The notes beneath the pieces are model-generated. The model was not told where the DNA came from. It was given only the letters and a program-made list of their open reading frames with translations, and ran no database searches. Shown piece after piece: positions 22,451-33,339 of a stretch of 64,000 nucleotides of DNA. Where the stretch lies: positions 71,673,766 through 71,737,765 of the forward strand of contig CM051458.1 in the NCBI GenBank assembly GCA_028274465.1. Reading direction: 5' to 3'. Origin of the DNA: Plantago ovata. Its lineage: Eukaryota > Streptophyta > Magnoliopsida > Lamiales > Plantaginaceae. Every line of letters starts with the position of its first letter. Positions within the stretch are counted from its first letter, which is position 1. The position numbers and the translations under genes are program-made.

Positions 22451-22701
22451 CACCTTATTTTTAATATTTTACAAATAAGTCACAAATTTATTAAATACAC
22501 ACAAATTACAACTAACACAATTTCATACGTTCATTACTTCCTTCTCCACAACAAATTTTTCAGAAACAATCTCTTCTGAATACAAATTTTCAACATGGAA
22601 TGGCCACCTTGGACTAAAGAATGGTCGAAGTATGAAAATTATGAGGTAAAGATTACTGATTTTATGTGTATTAAGCCTTTTTTTTTTTTTTTTTGTAAAC
22701 C

Positions 22702-22725
22702 GCAGCAGGCAAGCTAGCCTGTTGC
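22702..22725. repeat. GC-rich hairpin near the left MULE end
   Basis: GCAGCAGGC and GCCTGTTGC pair (one G-T) around a 6-nt loop, inside the first intron and bordered by T-rich runs. It parallels the hairpin cluster at the right end. Confidence 0.6.
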
Positions 22726-22769
22726 TCGCTAGTAGGCTCGTTTTTATTTTATTTTTTTTATTTTTGCTA

Positions 22770-22783
22770 ATATATATATATAT

Positions 22784-22848
<65 letters not shown>
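22770..22848. repeat. TA microsatellite, left arm of the MULE
   Basis: Nearly pure alternating TA of about 80 bp in the first intron. A matching tract lies at 28846-28921, next to the other arm of the internal inverted repeat. Confidence 0.95.
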
Positions 22849-22850
<2 letters not shown>

Positions 22851-22950
22851 CAATTACATCAAACTTCAACTTGTTATATTAATTGATCTTCATATTTTAT
22901 TGATGCACACATTTGATTTTCATTTATGATATATATGTTGTTGCTTCTAT
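22849..22950 (+). repeat. Internal inverted repeat of the MULE, left arm
   Basis: Starts CCAATTACATCAAACTTC and is nearly identical to the reverse complement of 28751-28845, although it lies about 460 bp inside the terminus. The left arm is in the transposase first intron; the right arm is upstream of the PMD gene. Confidence 0.85.
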
Positions 22951-25900
22951 TTTTTTTTTTATAAATTATTAGAACAAATGTACGTATTTATCTCATATAT
23001 TCAATTTATTGATTAGTATACATTTTTATTTTCAGGTTAATGATGATGGGAATGATAAGGAGCAAGATCATATGTATGATGACATGAATTACTTTTTCAA
23101 TAGTCTCGGAGAATTTCCTACAAGAATAGCTGCAGAAGATGAAGTTAGGCGAATTGGACGGGAAAATCACATGTACTTCACAGTTGTCACAGCACATGCA
23201 AATCGGATTTACCTTGGTTGTGAACGTAGTGGGAAGTACAGAGCGACGACGAGTAAAAATGTCAATGTTGTGAGTCGCCATTCAAGTGGGACGAAGAAGA
23301 ATGAATGTCCCTTTCAGTTGAAACTAAAAAGAAATTGTGATAATGGTCCATGGGTTGTACGCACAAGCGAGAATAGAGGGAGGCATAACCATGCACTTAG
23401 GAAGCACCCTAGTTGGCATACATCGGCGGCAAAGTTGAGCGCACCGGAGCTAGAACACATAGGTAAGTTGTATATGACTCGAACGAAGCCAAAGAGTATC
23501 CTGCAAGAGGTAAAGTTGTTGAATAAAGATAATGTGAGCAACATCAGACATGTGTACAATGCAATTCACAAAAACAAGAACAAGGATAGGGCTGGGCTAA
23601 CCACGATGCAATACTTTCTGAAGTTACTCTCCGATCACCATTACTATCATAATGAGCGAAAGGAACCAGGTAATAATCATGTTGGTGAAGTTTTTTTTGC
23701 TCACCATCATAGCGTTGATTTGGTTCGACTATATCCTTATGTTATTCTCTTGGATGCCACATATGCAACAAATCTATATAATATGCCTTTGGTTCAAGTG
23801 ATGGGTTTATTGCCAACCGGTAAGAATTTTCATGTTGCATTTGCATGCATCTACCATGAAAAGGAGGATAGATATGTGTGGATAATGAGAGAGTTGAAGA
23901 AATGTTTTAGTGCTGTTGAGTATCCAGGTGTTTTTGTTACAGATAGAGAGCAAGCCCTTATGAACGCCATTGATACTGTTTTTCCGGAGAGCGGTCGTCT
24001 ACTTTGTAGGCGACACATTTCAGAATGTGTACATAAGAATTTTGTTAAACACTCTGGAAGTCGAAAGTATGAGAGGGCAGTTAGGGCAAGGTGGAAGAAG
24101 GTTGTGAACTCACAAAGTGTCGATGAATATGAAAAACATGTGGATGAGATACTTTATACTTGGAGATTCTTACCACTATTTGGAGAGTATGTCAAGAAGA
24201 CATGGTGTGATCCGCATCATGAAAATTTTGTGTCGTACTGGACAAGAAAATATCTACATTTTGGAACTCAAACAACCAACAGGTACCATTGACTCAATTT
24301 TCTTAATTTACTATTGTCCTTTCATTATCGTAAAAGCACACCACTTGCATAAATTTATCATATTCAATTATGCGATCTTTAATATTATTGCAGGGTAGAA
24401 AGTGCGCATGCTCAACTGAAGTCCTGGATTAGAAATGCGAGGAGTAATTTTCCTACCATTTTTTTGAAGATCCACGAGATTGTTGAAGATGAATTGAATC
24501 ATATTAGATCTGATTTCGAGCTGAATAGAACGAAGGAGTCTCATCATTGTAGAGCAAATTTGTCATTTCGAAGGCTTGGTGGGATTGTTTCGCATGATGC
24601 AATACAGTTGATGGCTAACGAGTTAGAGGAGTGGAATAAAAGATGCTATGACGCAAAATGTAGCGGGGGTGATGCTCCTATTTGTATATGTGAGTTACGC
24701 AGCACACATGGGTTGATGTGTGCATGCCACATGAAGAAGCTTGAAGATGAATATACTCCAATCGACCCAATTGATATTCACCCATTCTGGAAAACTCTTG
24801 ATTTGGATAAGAAATATTCTTGGGATGATTCCGGAAAAGCCACTGTTGATGATATATGTGACGAAGCATTCAGAGGCTTCAAGGAAAGTGCATCTGACGT
24901 GTAGAAGAGGATGTTATCTCAATATATCCATGAAATGAGGTTCCCCGCGTCAACCACATTTGAAGAGCCAATTCATCATAAGCACAAAGGACGACCTCCT
25001 AACGCTGAGGGGAAAAGATACCAAAGTGAATATGATAAGGAGAAGAAGAAGGATGAGAAGAAAGATAAGAATGAAAAGAAAGATAAGAAGGAAAAGAAGA
25101 AGGATGACAAGAAAGATCAGAAAGATGAGAAGAAAGATAAGAATAAAATGAAGAAGGATGAGAAGAAGGATCAGAAAGATGAGAATAAAAATGAGAAGAA
25201 AGATAAGAATAAAAGGAAGAAGGATGAGAAGAAGGATCAGAAAGATGAGAAGAAAGATAAGAATGAAAAGAAGAAGGATCAGAAAGATGAGAAGAATCAA
25301 AAGGACAAGATGAATGAGAAGGAAAAGGCTACGAAACAACTGTTCAACTTTGAATATAGCTCATGGATGCCGGTTCGTTTATTGGACTATATCACAGGAT
25401 GGTTGAATGTTGAATCTGATGGGAATTGTGGGTACCGAGCACTAGACCACTATAGGTACGGGACACAGGAAAAATGGGTTCAAGTGCGTCTGGACATAAT
25501 TCAAGAGATGAGACTCTACAAAGACAAGTATATAGCCATTGCAGGTATGCTGGCTTCCTTCTCATAATTTTTTTTCTATTTTTATTTCATTGAAACATGT
25601 ACTTACATAATGCTATTTATTATATAATATAAATAGAAACTTTCAATTGTTATTTGATTTGATCTGCAGGAGGTTGTGCTGAATACCAAAGGCAAATTAT
25701 TAGTTTGACTCATTTTGTTGGGGGATGCGATAAACCTAACTGGTTGAGTATGACAGAACTCGGTCTAGCAGTTGCGACTAAGTATCAGAAAGTTATCCAT
25801 TGAACCGTGCAGGAAATAACTTTACATACGTACCATGGGAATCGCGCGCTGATCCAGAAGACCCACGACCAGATCCACCCGCAGAAGAATGGTCAATTGG

Positions 25901-26363
25901 TATGAACAGCAACCACTTCTTTGTGATACACGTGGACCCAGGAGCCCCGATCGGGAACTTCATCATTTTTTAGAAATATCATAAGGTGCCACAGGTAGCT
26001 CATTGGAAAGATTGGTATGTAGAGAGAGGGAAAGTATGATGAATTCTTGTTAGTTTTTCGTAGAATAGCTTTTCACATTTCTGATTTATGATTGCAATAT
26101 CTTATACAATTTTCCTAATTATGTAGAATCCCCATTATTTATTTTTGTGGTTAGTTTTTGTAAAATAGTGGCATTGCAATAACACAAACTAACATTCGAA
26201 ACGCCTATAGAATAATAATTCAAGTCTCACAAACATAAACTAACATCCAAAAAATAATAATTTAGGTCCAAAACAAACACATAGAAAAACACAAACGTCA
26301 AAGGGTTCGAGTATCCGGAACACAAATTAAACTAAAACATAAAAGACACGGTCATTGTAGTGC

Positions 26364-28648
26364 CTAATCAACTATCCTACGAGGCTTCTTGACTAGCATA
26401 CGGGACAGTTGATGCACAAGGTTTTTCATGTCATCATAAGTGGGAGATGGATTGATCTGCGGATGGAATGGGGCGACCATATCCGTGATAGTCATAAGCA
26501 ATTCCGGTTCAGAATTCTTATCCTGAACTGCATTCTGGACAACCTCTCTATTTACCTTGGGATGTGTCCTAGGAATATACCAAAGTATGTAATCAGTAGT
26601 ATCACTCTCAATTTGAAATGTATTAAGCCTCACAGACCTGAAAGATTAAGATACATGTAGTTAGTCATAATGGTCTTCAAATGAAAATTTTAAATAGACC
26701 ATTTAAATTTGCATGTAGTCATAGTTACCTCTGTGATAGGTTGCATAAGTGGCTCCGCCATTTCAAAAACATGGTTCGGTCGACATGGTGTTCCAGAATG
26801 TATTGACGTGGTGTCTCTGTCCTCACAGCTTTTACTGGATGAATTGGTGCGAATGGAAAAGACTGTCCATATCCAAACTGTCTCATGACACGATCTGGCA
26901 TATATGGCTCGGTGTAACTCCGACAATGTAGAATACTCTCAAACAGTGTTATCGGAACTTCCTGGGAAGGGTTGTCCCCAAATGGTGTCCAGTTCACCTG
27001 AGTACGAAACAAAATTGTACATTTGACGATAATATTCAAACAGAACTAAAGTCAGAATTCAAGTAAACTAGGAAACTTACTTGGTTGGCACGCAACTCGT
27101 CCAACTGAATACGGATAGACTTCAGTAATGATTCCTGCTCAGCTAGTCGGTTTGGGGACGGTATCCATCTTTTTGCCCAAGGACCATCTACCACATCTGT
27201 TCTTCCCCTTGGACGAAAAGGCGGGAAGTATTCATAAATCCAAGCCTGTAATTAATGCATTGTATGTTAATTCAATAATAAGTATTATAACGACAACATT
27301 AGATAAAAAGCACTGACGCTGACGCTAACCTGTAGAAGTGTGAGACAACCAGCAATGTTGGTGCATCCAGCTCGTGATGCCTCTCCGAGTTGTCTGTACA
27401 AGTTGGCCAATGTAGCTGCACCCCATGCATAGTTCTGAACACCATCACTTTCATGTAGAAACTCTAGAAAACCGGCGTGGACAAGAGTGGTTGTCTTATC
27501 AATGAACAATGTCGTGCCAAGGAGCCACAACAAGTACGTTGAAAATACAGAGTTGTTGTTCAAATTACCCTATTTTAGGCGTTTCTCCAATACATCAAAC
27601 CCACACCGACCATGCTTCCAACCAAGTTTCCTTCCCAATTTGTCATCCAAAGGCAATTCCAGCAGAAGTCCCATATCTGTCATCAAACCCTCAGTCGTGC
27701 GACTAGAAATCACAGGCTTACCAGTCACGGGGATCTGTAGAATATACCATACATCGTGTAAAGTGATGGTCATCTCACCGAATGGCATGTGAAAGGAGTT
27801 GGTCTCAGGCTGCCATCTCTCAACAAAAGCTGATATAAGAGCGTGGTCAATAGACTTGTACATACAGTCCTTCAGGTGGTATAGCCTACTTTCCTTCAAC
27901 CATGTCAATACATCATAATTTGCGTCTTTTTCTGGGATAGAGAGATTCTTTGATCTTGCATGTCTTGAATGACAATGCAAGCACCTAAGGACCTATAAAA
28001 AAAACAAAACATGTTACAACAATATTAAATATTATGTGACCAACATAATAATTCAAGTCTCACAAACATAAAATTGACTGACCTCCCCCTTATGCCATAT
28101 TTGGTATGCAATATGGTGTTTGAACGAAGGCAATAACTCCTTTAGTACTGGCCCTCCATCAACTCCCAAACTCATCGGGCTACCATGCACATTACCCTCC
28201 ATGTCACCATGAATATGTTCTCTCGGCCCTAAATAAAGTAAAAATTAAAAAGAAGAACCTAAACAATATTAACTGATAAAATCACAAGAAATTGAATTAC
28301 CTTGCAGATTATCATAAGTTTCTTCATCGTCTTCCTCATCACTAGCAATCTCATGGTGATTAATCCCTTTACCTTTAATGCGAAGGTTATCAAGATATGC
28401 ATCTCTCTCCATATCTTTAAGTGTACCACTAGATATCGAAGTATCTCAGTTGCACGTGCAGACTGTTCATGCACTTGGGTACTCTCACTTTCCTGCTCCA
28501 TGTCATCCCTCGTAGCCCTTGCTTTGGCCTCAACAGGAAGCCTACGTCCTTCTTCTGCACGCTTACGGTTTGATTGAGTAACAACCCTTCCTTGCAAGCG
28601 TCCAACACCAACATCTTTCCAATATCCTTTCTTTCCACCCTTATCCAT
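26364..28648 (-). pseudogene. Plant mobile domain (PMD) gene carried by the MULE
   Basis: Six exons on the minus strand by splice sites and frame: 28648-28301, 28228-28083, 27992-27330, 27245-27081, 26997-26729 and 26637-26364. The protein starts MDKGGKKGYWKDVG and contains PMD hallmarks: LKDCMYKSIDHALISAFVER, FHMPFGEMTITLHDVWYILQ and PVTGKPV, then a helical C-terminal half (PQRYI-like ETPRQYILEH near 26800). PMD is known from transposons and from the Arabidopsis silencing proteins MAIN and MAIL1; the molecular role is not settled. Lesions: a frameshift in exon 1 near 28435 and an in-frame TAG at 27570-27572. The gene faces the transposase-OTU gene. Confidence 0.8.
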
Positions 28649-28750
28649 CTATAAATACAACAAAGTAAGATTAGAATGAACAATCAATATCTCTACAAGT
28701 ACGTATATATACAACAAGTCATTAATTTATTATCAAATTATAAGGGGACA

Positions 28751-28842
28751 ATAGAAACACATATATCATAAGTGAAAATCAAATGTGTGCATCAATAAAT
28801 ATGAAGATCAATTAATATAACAAGTTGAAGTTTGATGTAATT

Positions 28843-28845
<3 letters not shown>
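28751..28845 (-). repeat. Internal inverted repeat of the MULE, right arm
   Basis: Reverse complement of 22849-22950 with only a few differences. It lies 5' of the PMD gene and next to the TA tract. Confidence 0.85.

Positions 28846-28921
<76 letters not shown>
28846..28921. repeat. TA microsatellite, right arm of the MULE
   Basis: Alternating TA of about 76 bp, followed by A-rich sequence broken by single T's up to 28993. Confidence 0.95.
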
Positions 28922-28924
<3 letters not shown>

Positions 28925-28993
28925 AAAAAAATTAAAAAATTAAAAAAATTAAAAATAAAAAATTAAAAAAAATTAAAAAAATTAAAAAAAAAA

Positions 28994-29086
28994 ACAGCAC
29001 AGGCCGTTGGCCTGCTGTTTCGGTCGAGCAGCCGTAGCGGCTGCTCGGCCTGAATATGGGCGGCGGTGGTTTTCCGCCGCCCATAT
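28994..29086. repeat. Three consecutive GC-rich hairpins in the MULE right end
   Basis: In AT-rich surroundings three hairpins follow each other. The first is centred on CAGGCC-GTT-GGCCTG (28994-29018). The second is a perfect 10-bp stem CGAGCAGCCG / CGGCTGCTCG with a 3-nt loop (29025-29047). The third is a perfect 13-bp stem starting ATATGGGCGGCGG with a 7-nt loop (29054-29086). Confidence 0.9.
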
Positions 29087-29289
29087 ACGCCACTCAATTC
29101 GATTAAAATTAAAAAAAAATTAAAGAACTAACCTTGATTTGAGTTTGATGATATCTCTTGGTGTGTTCTTCAAATTGAATTGAAATATGTTGATTAGGTT
29201 ATTGATTTAGGGGTTTGATTTATTTAAGGTGGAATTGTGATGATTTTAAAGTATTGGGTTAATTTGTAAAATTATAAATTTATAGATAC

Positions 29290-29354
29290 TTTATGTAATT
29301 TACAATAAATTTCCAACATTTAGTAAATTTATGTTCCGACGTTTAATATTTGCC
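29290..29354 (-). repeat. Right terminal inverted repeat of the MULE
   Basis: Pairs imperfectly with 22386-22450. The element ends ...ATTTGCC and the target copy ATCTTTTA follows. Confidence 0.75.
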
Positions 29355-29773
29355 ATCTTTTATAAGGAACCCTCCTTCGTTTGATGAGAGCCAGTACTGG
29401 TTCGACCTTTTGAGGGAAAGTCTTAACATGGTGGAACATCAGTAAGTCCTCAGTTTCATAGGCACGGGACAACCATTCGTATCTTAGCATGCTTCATTAC
29501 GTCATCACTGACTAGGTCCAGGTAGAGAATGTTACGAGAGACTATCTTGTCTTGACATAAGTGCTTATGTGGATGTGTATAAGTCAATCGAGGTATTCTT
29601 CAACCTATATGCATGCTTTGATTTATATGGTTTTTGTTCATATGTTTTTTGGTAGATTCAGTAGATTAGTTCATTTTATTTGACATGAGACTCCATTTTG
29701 TGTGTTGCATGTTTTTTGCATTAGAGTCTAGCTTAGTTGCTTGAGGACAAGCAAATGTTCGGTTTGGGGAGTT
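29355..29773 (+). other. Remainder of element A 3' region
   Basis: No gene. This is the conserved tail seen before every LTR of the family. It resumes at the MULE target duplication and ends at the purine-rich GGTTTGGGGAGTT. Confidence 0.7.
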
Positions 29774-31043
29774 CGATGAATGTGTATTTTACACTTTCAT
29801 TTGAATCTTTTTCACCTAATTTAGCTATCCTCTATGTTAATTTTGCTATATTTTAGTGCATTTTATTAGAATAGTGTCACGTTTCCCTTTAGATTTTATT
29901 TTACAGGTTTTGTTTGAAAATCGAGGATTTCAGGGCAATTATATTGAAGTTGACAAGGAATTGGTGTTCCAGAAGCCTATTTGGAGTATCTGAAGGTTTC
30001 CGGATAGGATTTGGAGTCTAGGGGTCGAATCTGAAGGTTAGAAGGCCACTAGAAGTCAGAAACCGAGTCCGAAAAGGGGAAGAAATCCAAAACGCGTCGA
30101 AAATGCGGAATTCCGCGAAAAACTCTCCGGGGCGAACCGCCCGGTGTGTGGGGCGAACCGCCCCACAGTAATTCAAAGCCTATATATAGTTGCTCAGTTT
30201 TCTCCGAAAATCATACTTTTCCTGACCTACTTTCTCACCTTTCTCTGTAGTTTTAGGTAGGGACTTCCAGAGCCTGTTCTGGGTGGTCGTAGCTTAGGGG
30301 ACTCTTTTTCATAGCAGTTTGGAGCACGTAGGATCGCAATTCTCCGGAGATTGACAACCTTCGGTAACTTTGTATCTTACAGTTTATTCTACTTATTTTT
30401 ATATTCTTTCAACATGTTTTCTTCTATGATTTCTGTTGATTGCATGCCTATTATGAGTAGCTAAACTTATCGTTGGTGGTAGTATGTGAATTCTTAGCGA
30501 AGGGAAGATAATCATGCTAATGGCTATATTGCGCATTATACTCCGTGTTATTGCTTTATTTCGTTGATCAGGCACAGCCTAAATTCTCGTATGTTGTATT
30601 AATTATTATGCACAATTGGACCCTCGTCGACCTGTACGCGAGTTTATCTTCGTAGTGTTGAATAATTATGGAACACAATAGGACAATAGTGCTTGACTTG
30701 TCAGAATCATTATCTTCGTAGTGCTTAATAATTGCAACAGGACATTAGATTGATTCAAAGATCTCCATGCAAGACCGAGGAATTTACGCATGATTATCGA
30801 CCCGTTATGCTTTGAAGGATCATACTATCACCAATCTCCATTATCGGTTAGAAACCCCTTTGCTTTTACGTCTGTTGTTTTATATTCTCTTGTTAAATAG
30901 ATAAAGCTTGTTATAGTCCTGAGAGAACGACACTCGAGTCATTCTACTGCTACACTACGGTTTTCGTTGTAGTTGTGGATTGCCTTTGGCTAAATAACAA
31001 ATATTATTTGACTGAACTGGAACCGACAAATCCGCGTTCATCA
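29774..31043 (+). repeat. 3' LTR of element A
   Basis: 1270 bp. The first base pair has changed (CGATGAA for TGATGAA) but it ends TTCATCA. GC motifs at about 30130-30165, TATA box at 30181-30189. CAAGC follows at 31044-31048. Confidence 0.93.
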
Positions 31044-32807
31044 CAAGCTGGACTTTGTCGATTGATGTCTTGGGTGAACTTGGGCCAGTATTCTCAGCAT
31101 CACGAGATGCGTCGTTGAATAATGTTTCTTGTGTTTCAGCAACTTCTTGAACCGGAACCATTGCTGTCTCAGCAACTGGTCCTTCAGCAAGCGTGGTTTC
31201 AGCAACTTGATGAGTTGCTTGTTCAGCAACCATCTTTTCAGCAGTATCAGCAAGTGCCGCTCTTTGCAGATCAGCAGCAATATCACTTGCTGGTTCCAAA
31301 GTTGGATCATCTAAATTATCTACAATGTAGATATCTGGGACTTGGGCAGGAATTTCATTTCCACTGCCTTGTGGTCTATTCTCAGTAGAGGTATCAACGT
31401 TAAGTTGATTGTTGAAGGCTTCCGCAAACACTTCAACATTGCTAACATAGGTCTCAGTGATCACCTCTGCAACATCTACTGGCAAATGCGTTTCAACATT
31501 TGTCTGGGAATTGTCTGAGAGGTCTTGGACAGCAGGGACTGACTTGCAGGCCAGTGTTTTCTTCCTTTTGTTGTTGGTCCGTTTCCTCTTAGGTACGGGG
31601 TTTGCTGATGACGCTGCAGTCTGAGTGTCATCATCAGCTTTCCTCTTTTTCTTGTTAGATTTCTCAAGTTTCCTAGAGTCATCTATAGTTGTATTTTCAG
31701 CAACGGCTGTTGTACACGTACCTTGTTGATTTTCTACAGCAGTTTCTTTTGTGTTACCACCACCAACAGCAGTTTCATCTCTAAGTTGCTCAGTGGTAAC
31801 ATCTGCAGCTGTTGTATACCTTTCTTGCTGGCTTGTGCTGACAACATTTGCAGTTGTTGTCTTCTTAGTTTTCTTCCCACATTGCACACAGATTTATTGA
31901 TTGGCAATGGGTTTCTTAGCTGAATCCTGAAATGTTCAAGGATATAGCATATCTTGATTCCATACATAACTGGAAAGGAAGGTGAGACCTTGTTGTCTTC
32001 TACCTTTACCTTAAACTTAGTAACACAATCAACAAGCCTGTTGAAAATGTACTTAGCCCAGTTAAGTTCCGTTTTATTTTCATGGATATGCATCAGCAAT
32101 GGCCATCTTCTTAGGCCTACTTGGTCAATTCCTCCAACTTGGGAGTCAAGAACTTTTATTAGTAGCAGAGCTACTAGACGAAGTGAATGGCAGAGATGCT
32201 TTCTCTTAACGTGCTTTGTCCAAGTCACGGGAGCAATCTCGCCTTTCTTCATTTTCTCATTTCTGACGTCACTGTAGAAAGCTTCAATTTCTTCGTCACT
32301 GGCAGTGACGTCATCTTCAGTTCCAGTGATTGGAATCTGAAATATCTCCGCTAAATCAGTCCATTTCAGGACGATTTGCGTGTTCTGAACTGTAGTAAAG
32401 ATCACTTTTTCAGTGACTCCTTTACTATCAGTAAGGGACTGGAATTCTGCATTGTTGTAGAATTCCATTGTATCAATCATGCTCACTTGCTTAGTGCGAG
32501 CAGAGATAAAGTTCATGAGGCCTTGCTGCTTGATAAGTTCAAGCGCCTCTTCATTTTCGTCATCGAGTTCTTGTTCATAAAAGTACCTAATGTACTTTTC
32601 TTTTGCAAAACCTCCCCATTGCATCAACATCTCACACTTTGCAGTGTCAAGATATGACGGAGGCATAGGTTTTTCGGATATGCGGTCGTTTTTCAACACA
32701 ACTTTCGTTGTGTTTGTGGCCGGAGTAGTCACCGGAGCAGTGTGTGTTTCAGCACTGTCAACCTTTGATGACTTTGAGGACTTAGAAGACTGTCTCTTGG
32801 GAGCCAT
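31044..32807 (-). pseudogene. Copia-2 ORF3, N-terminal part
   Basis: Starts at ATG 32805-32807 (MAPKRQSSKSSKSSK). Order: a Lys/Ser-rich start; a globular domain of about 270 residues (PPSYLDTAKCEMLMQWGGF, EIFQIPITGTEDD, KRKHLCHSLRLVALLLIKVL), which resembles the 'putative plant transposon protein' domain found in plant retroelement extra ORFs; and a basic region rich in Lys/Arg. The remainder is low-complexity, acidic and Ala/Thr-rich. The frame changes once near 31885. The same change is seen in copia-3. At 31044 the ORF is cut by element A and resumes in phase at 8012. No signal peptide or membrane helix is evident, so 'env-like' is positional only. Confidence 0.7.
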
Positions 32808-32941
32808 TTCTTTTATAGAGCAAGGAAATGTGTACGAAAAGAGATAGTTTTCTTTTTTACCGGAGGTACAGTAGATTCAGGCTAAAATTTGCAGAGAAAG
32901 GAAATGTGAGTTAAAGAATTTTGTCATTTCTCTAACTCCTT

Positions 32942-32951
32942 CTTTATATAG
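32942..32951 (-). promoter_or_regulatory. TATA box upstream of ORF3 (copia-2)
   Basis: CTATATAAAG on the minus strand, about 135 bp before the ORF3 ATG. It is conserved in sequence and distance in copia-3 (62345-62354). It suggests ORF3 has its own transcript. Confidence 0.55.
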
Positions 32952-33339
32952 TATCTCTGGTGTGTGAGAAACTCAATCGATTTGAGCTCTCAGCAAGGGT
33001 AAAACAGAGAAACACTGGAGTTAGTGGAGCCTTTGCATTAAATGCGTAGTGGCCCACTAACTTGAAACCGTCAGAGCACTCTCTCTCTTGTTTTATTAAC
33101 CGTTAGATTAGTAACTCCTTTTAATCAATGGCCACGATTGAATTTCATGTCATGATTATTACGAGTTTATCTGTGCCCGATTAACGTCACAAATTGATTT
33201 TACCGAGTTTTAAGGGAATAGATTGCTTGCTAAAATAGACAAGAATCTTTCAGCGAGTTTGAATTATCAACCTAGATACTTGCTGAAAGTTCCCCCTTAC
33301 TTAGATATCTCATATTTTCTTAAGTTTAAAAGATATTTC

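Larger units (their letters stand above)
22595..25973 (+). pseudogene. MULE transposase fused to a lysine-rich linker and OTU protease domain
   Basis: Four exons by GT-AG and frame continuity: 22595-22645 (starts MEWPPWTKEW), 23036-24282, 24394-25544 and 25670-25973. Codons 1-602 give a MULE transposase: an N-terminal FAR1-like part, a core with the first two catalytic aspartates in LLDATY (about residue 257) and VTDREQAL (about 320), a CRRH motif, and a SWIM-type zinc finger (CIC...CACH, about 24685-24732). An in-frame TAG (24902-24904) follows, after which the same frame continues with a P-rich piece, about 100 residues of Lys/Asp/Glu repeats (25035-25335) and an OTU domain. The OTU domain has the nucleophile motif DGNCGYRAL (Cys at 25427) and a C-terminal HFFVIHVD (His at 25929). 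A TGA at 25801-25803, followed by a frame change, separates the last part. Transposase would cut and paste the element; OTU domains are deubiquitinase-like. This copy is inactive. Confidence 0.8.
22386..29354 (+). mobile_element. Mutator-like transposon carrying transposase-OTU and PMD genes
   Basis: About 6.97 kb, inserted in the 3' region of element A. The flanking copies ATCTTTTA (22378-22385 and 29355-29362) make an 8-bp, possibly imperfect 9-bp, target duplication, in the range for Mutator elements. The ends form imperfect inverted repeats of about 60 bp (shared ATTAAAC and TGTTGGAAATTTATT blocks). Inside are an MULE transposase-OTU gene on plus and a plant mobile domain gene on minus, facing each other with about 390 bp between their ends. 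A second inverted repeat of about 95 bp, two TA tracts and GC-rich hairpins lie between the termini and the genes. Confidence 0.88.
8018..31043 (+). mobile_element. Gypsy-type LTR element A with nested element B and a MULE
   Basis: The span is bounded by two closely similar LTRs (8018-9288 and 29774-31043) and a CAAGC duplication. Without element B (10089-18123) and the Mutator-like element (22386-29354 plus one target copy) it is about 8 kb. Contents in order: LTR, tRNA-Asp primer site, gag-protease (split by B), extra module with small ORF, 3' region (split by the MULE), LTR. No reverse transcriptase, RNase H or integrase is present, so it is non-autonomous. It sits inside copia-2 ORF3. Confidence 0.9.

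Noticed and set aside
22673-22694. Poly-T run as the tail of a reverse-oriented SINE or LINE
   Set aside because: It lies within the MULE first intron between T-rich sequence and a hairpin, with no target duplication or SINE/LINE body beside it.
24950-25339. Leu/Ile-rich ORF on the minus strand, looking like a multi-span membrane protein
   Set aside because: It is the antisense of the Lys/Asp/Glu linker of the transposase-OTU gene; hydrophobicity is an artefact of reading AAG/GAT repeats backwards.
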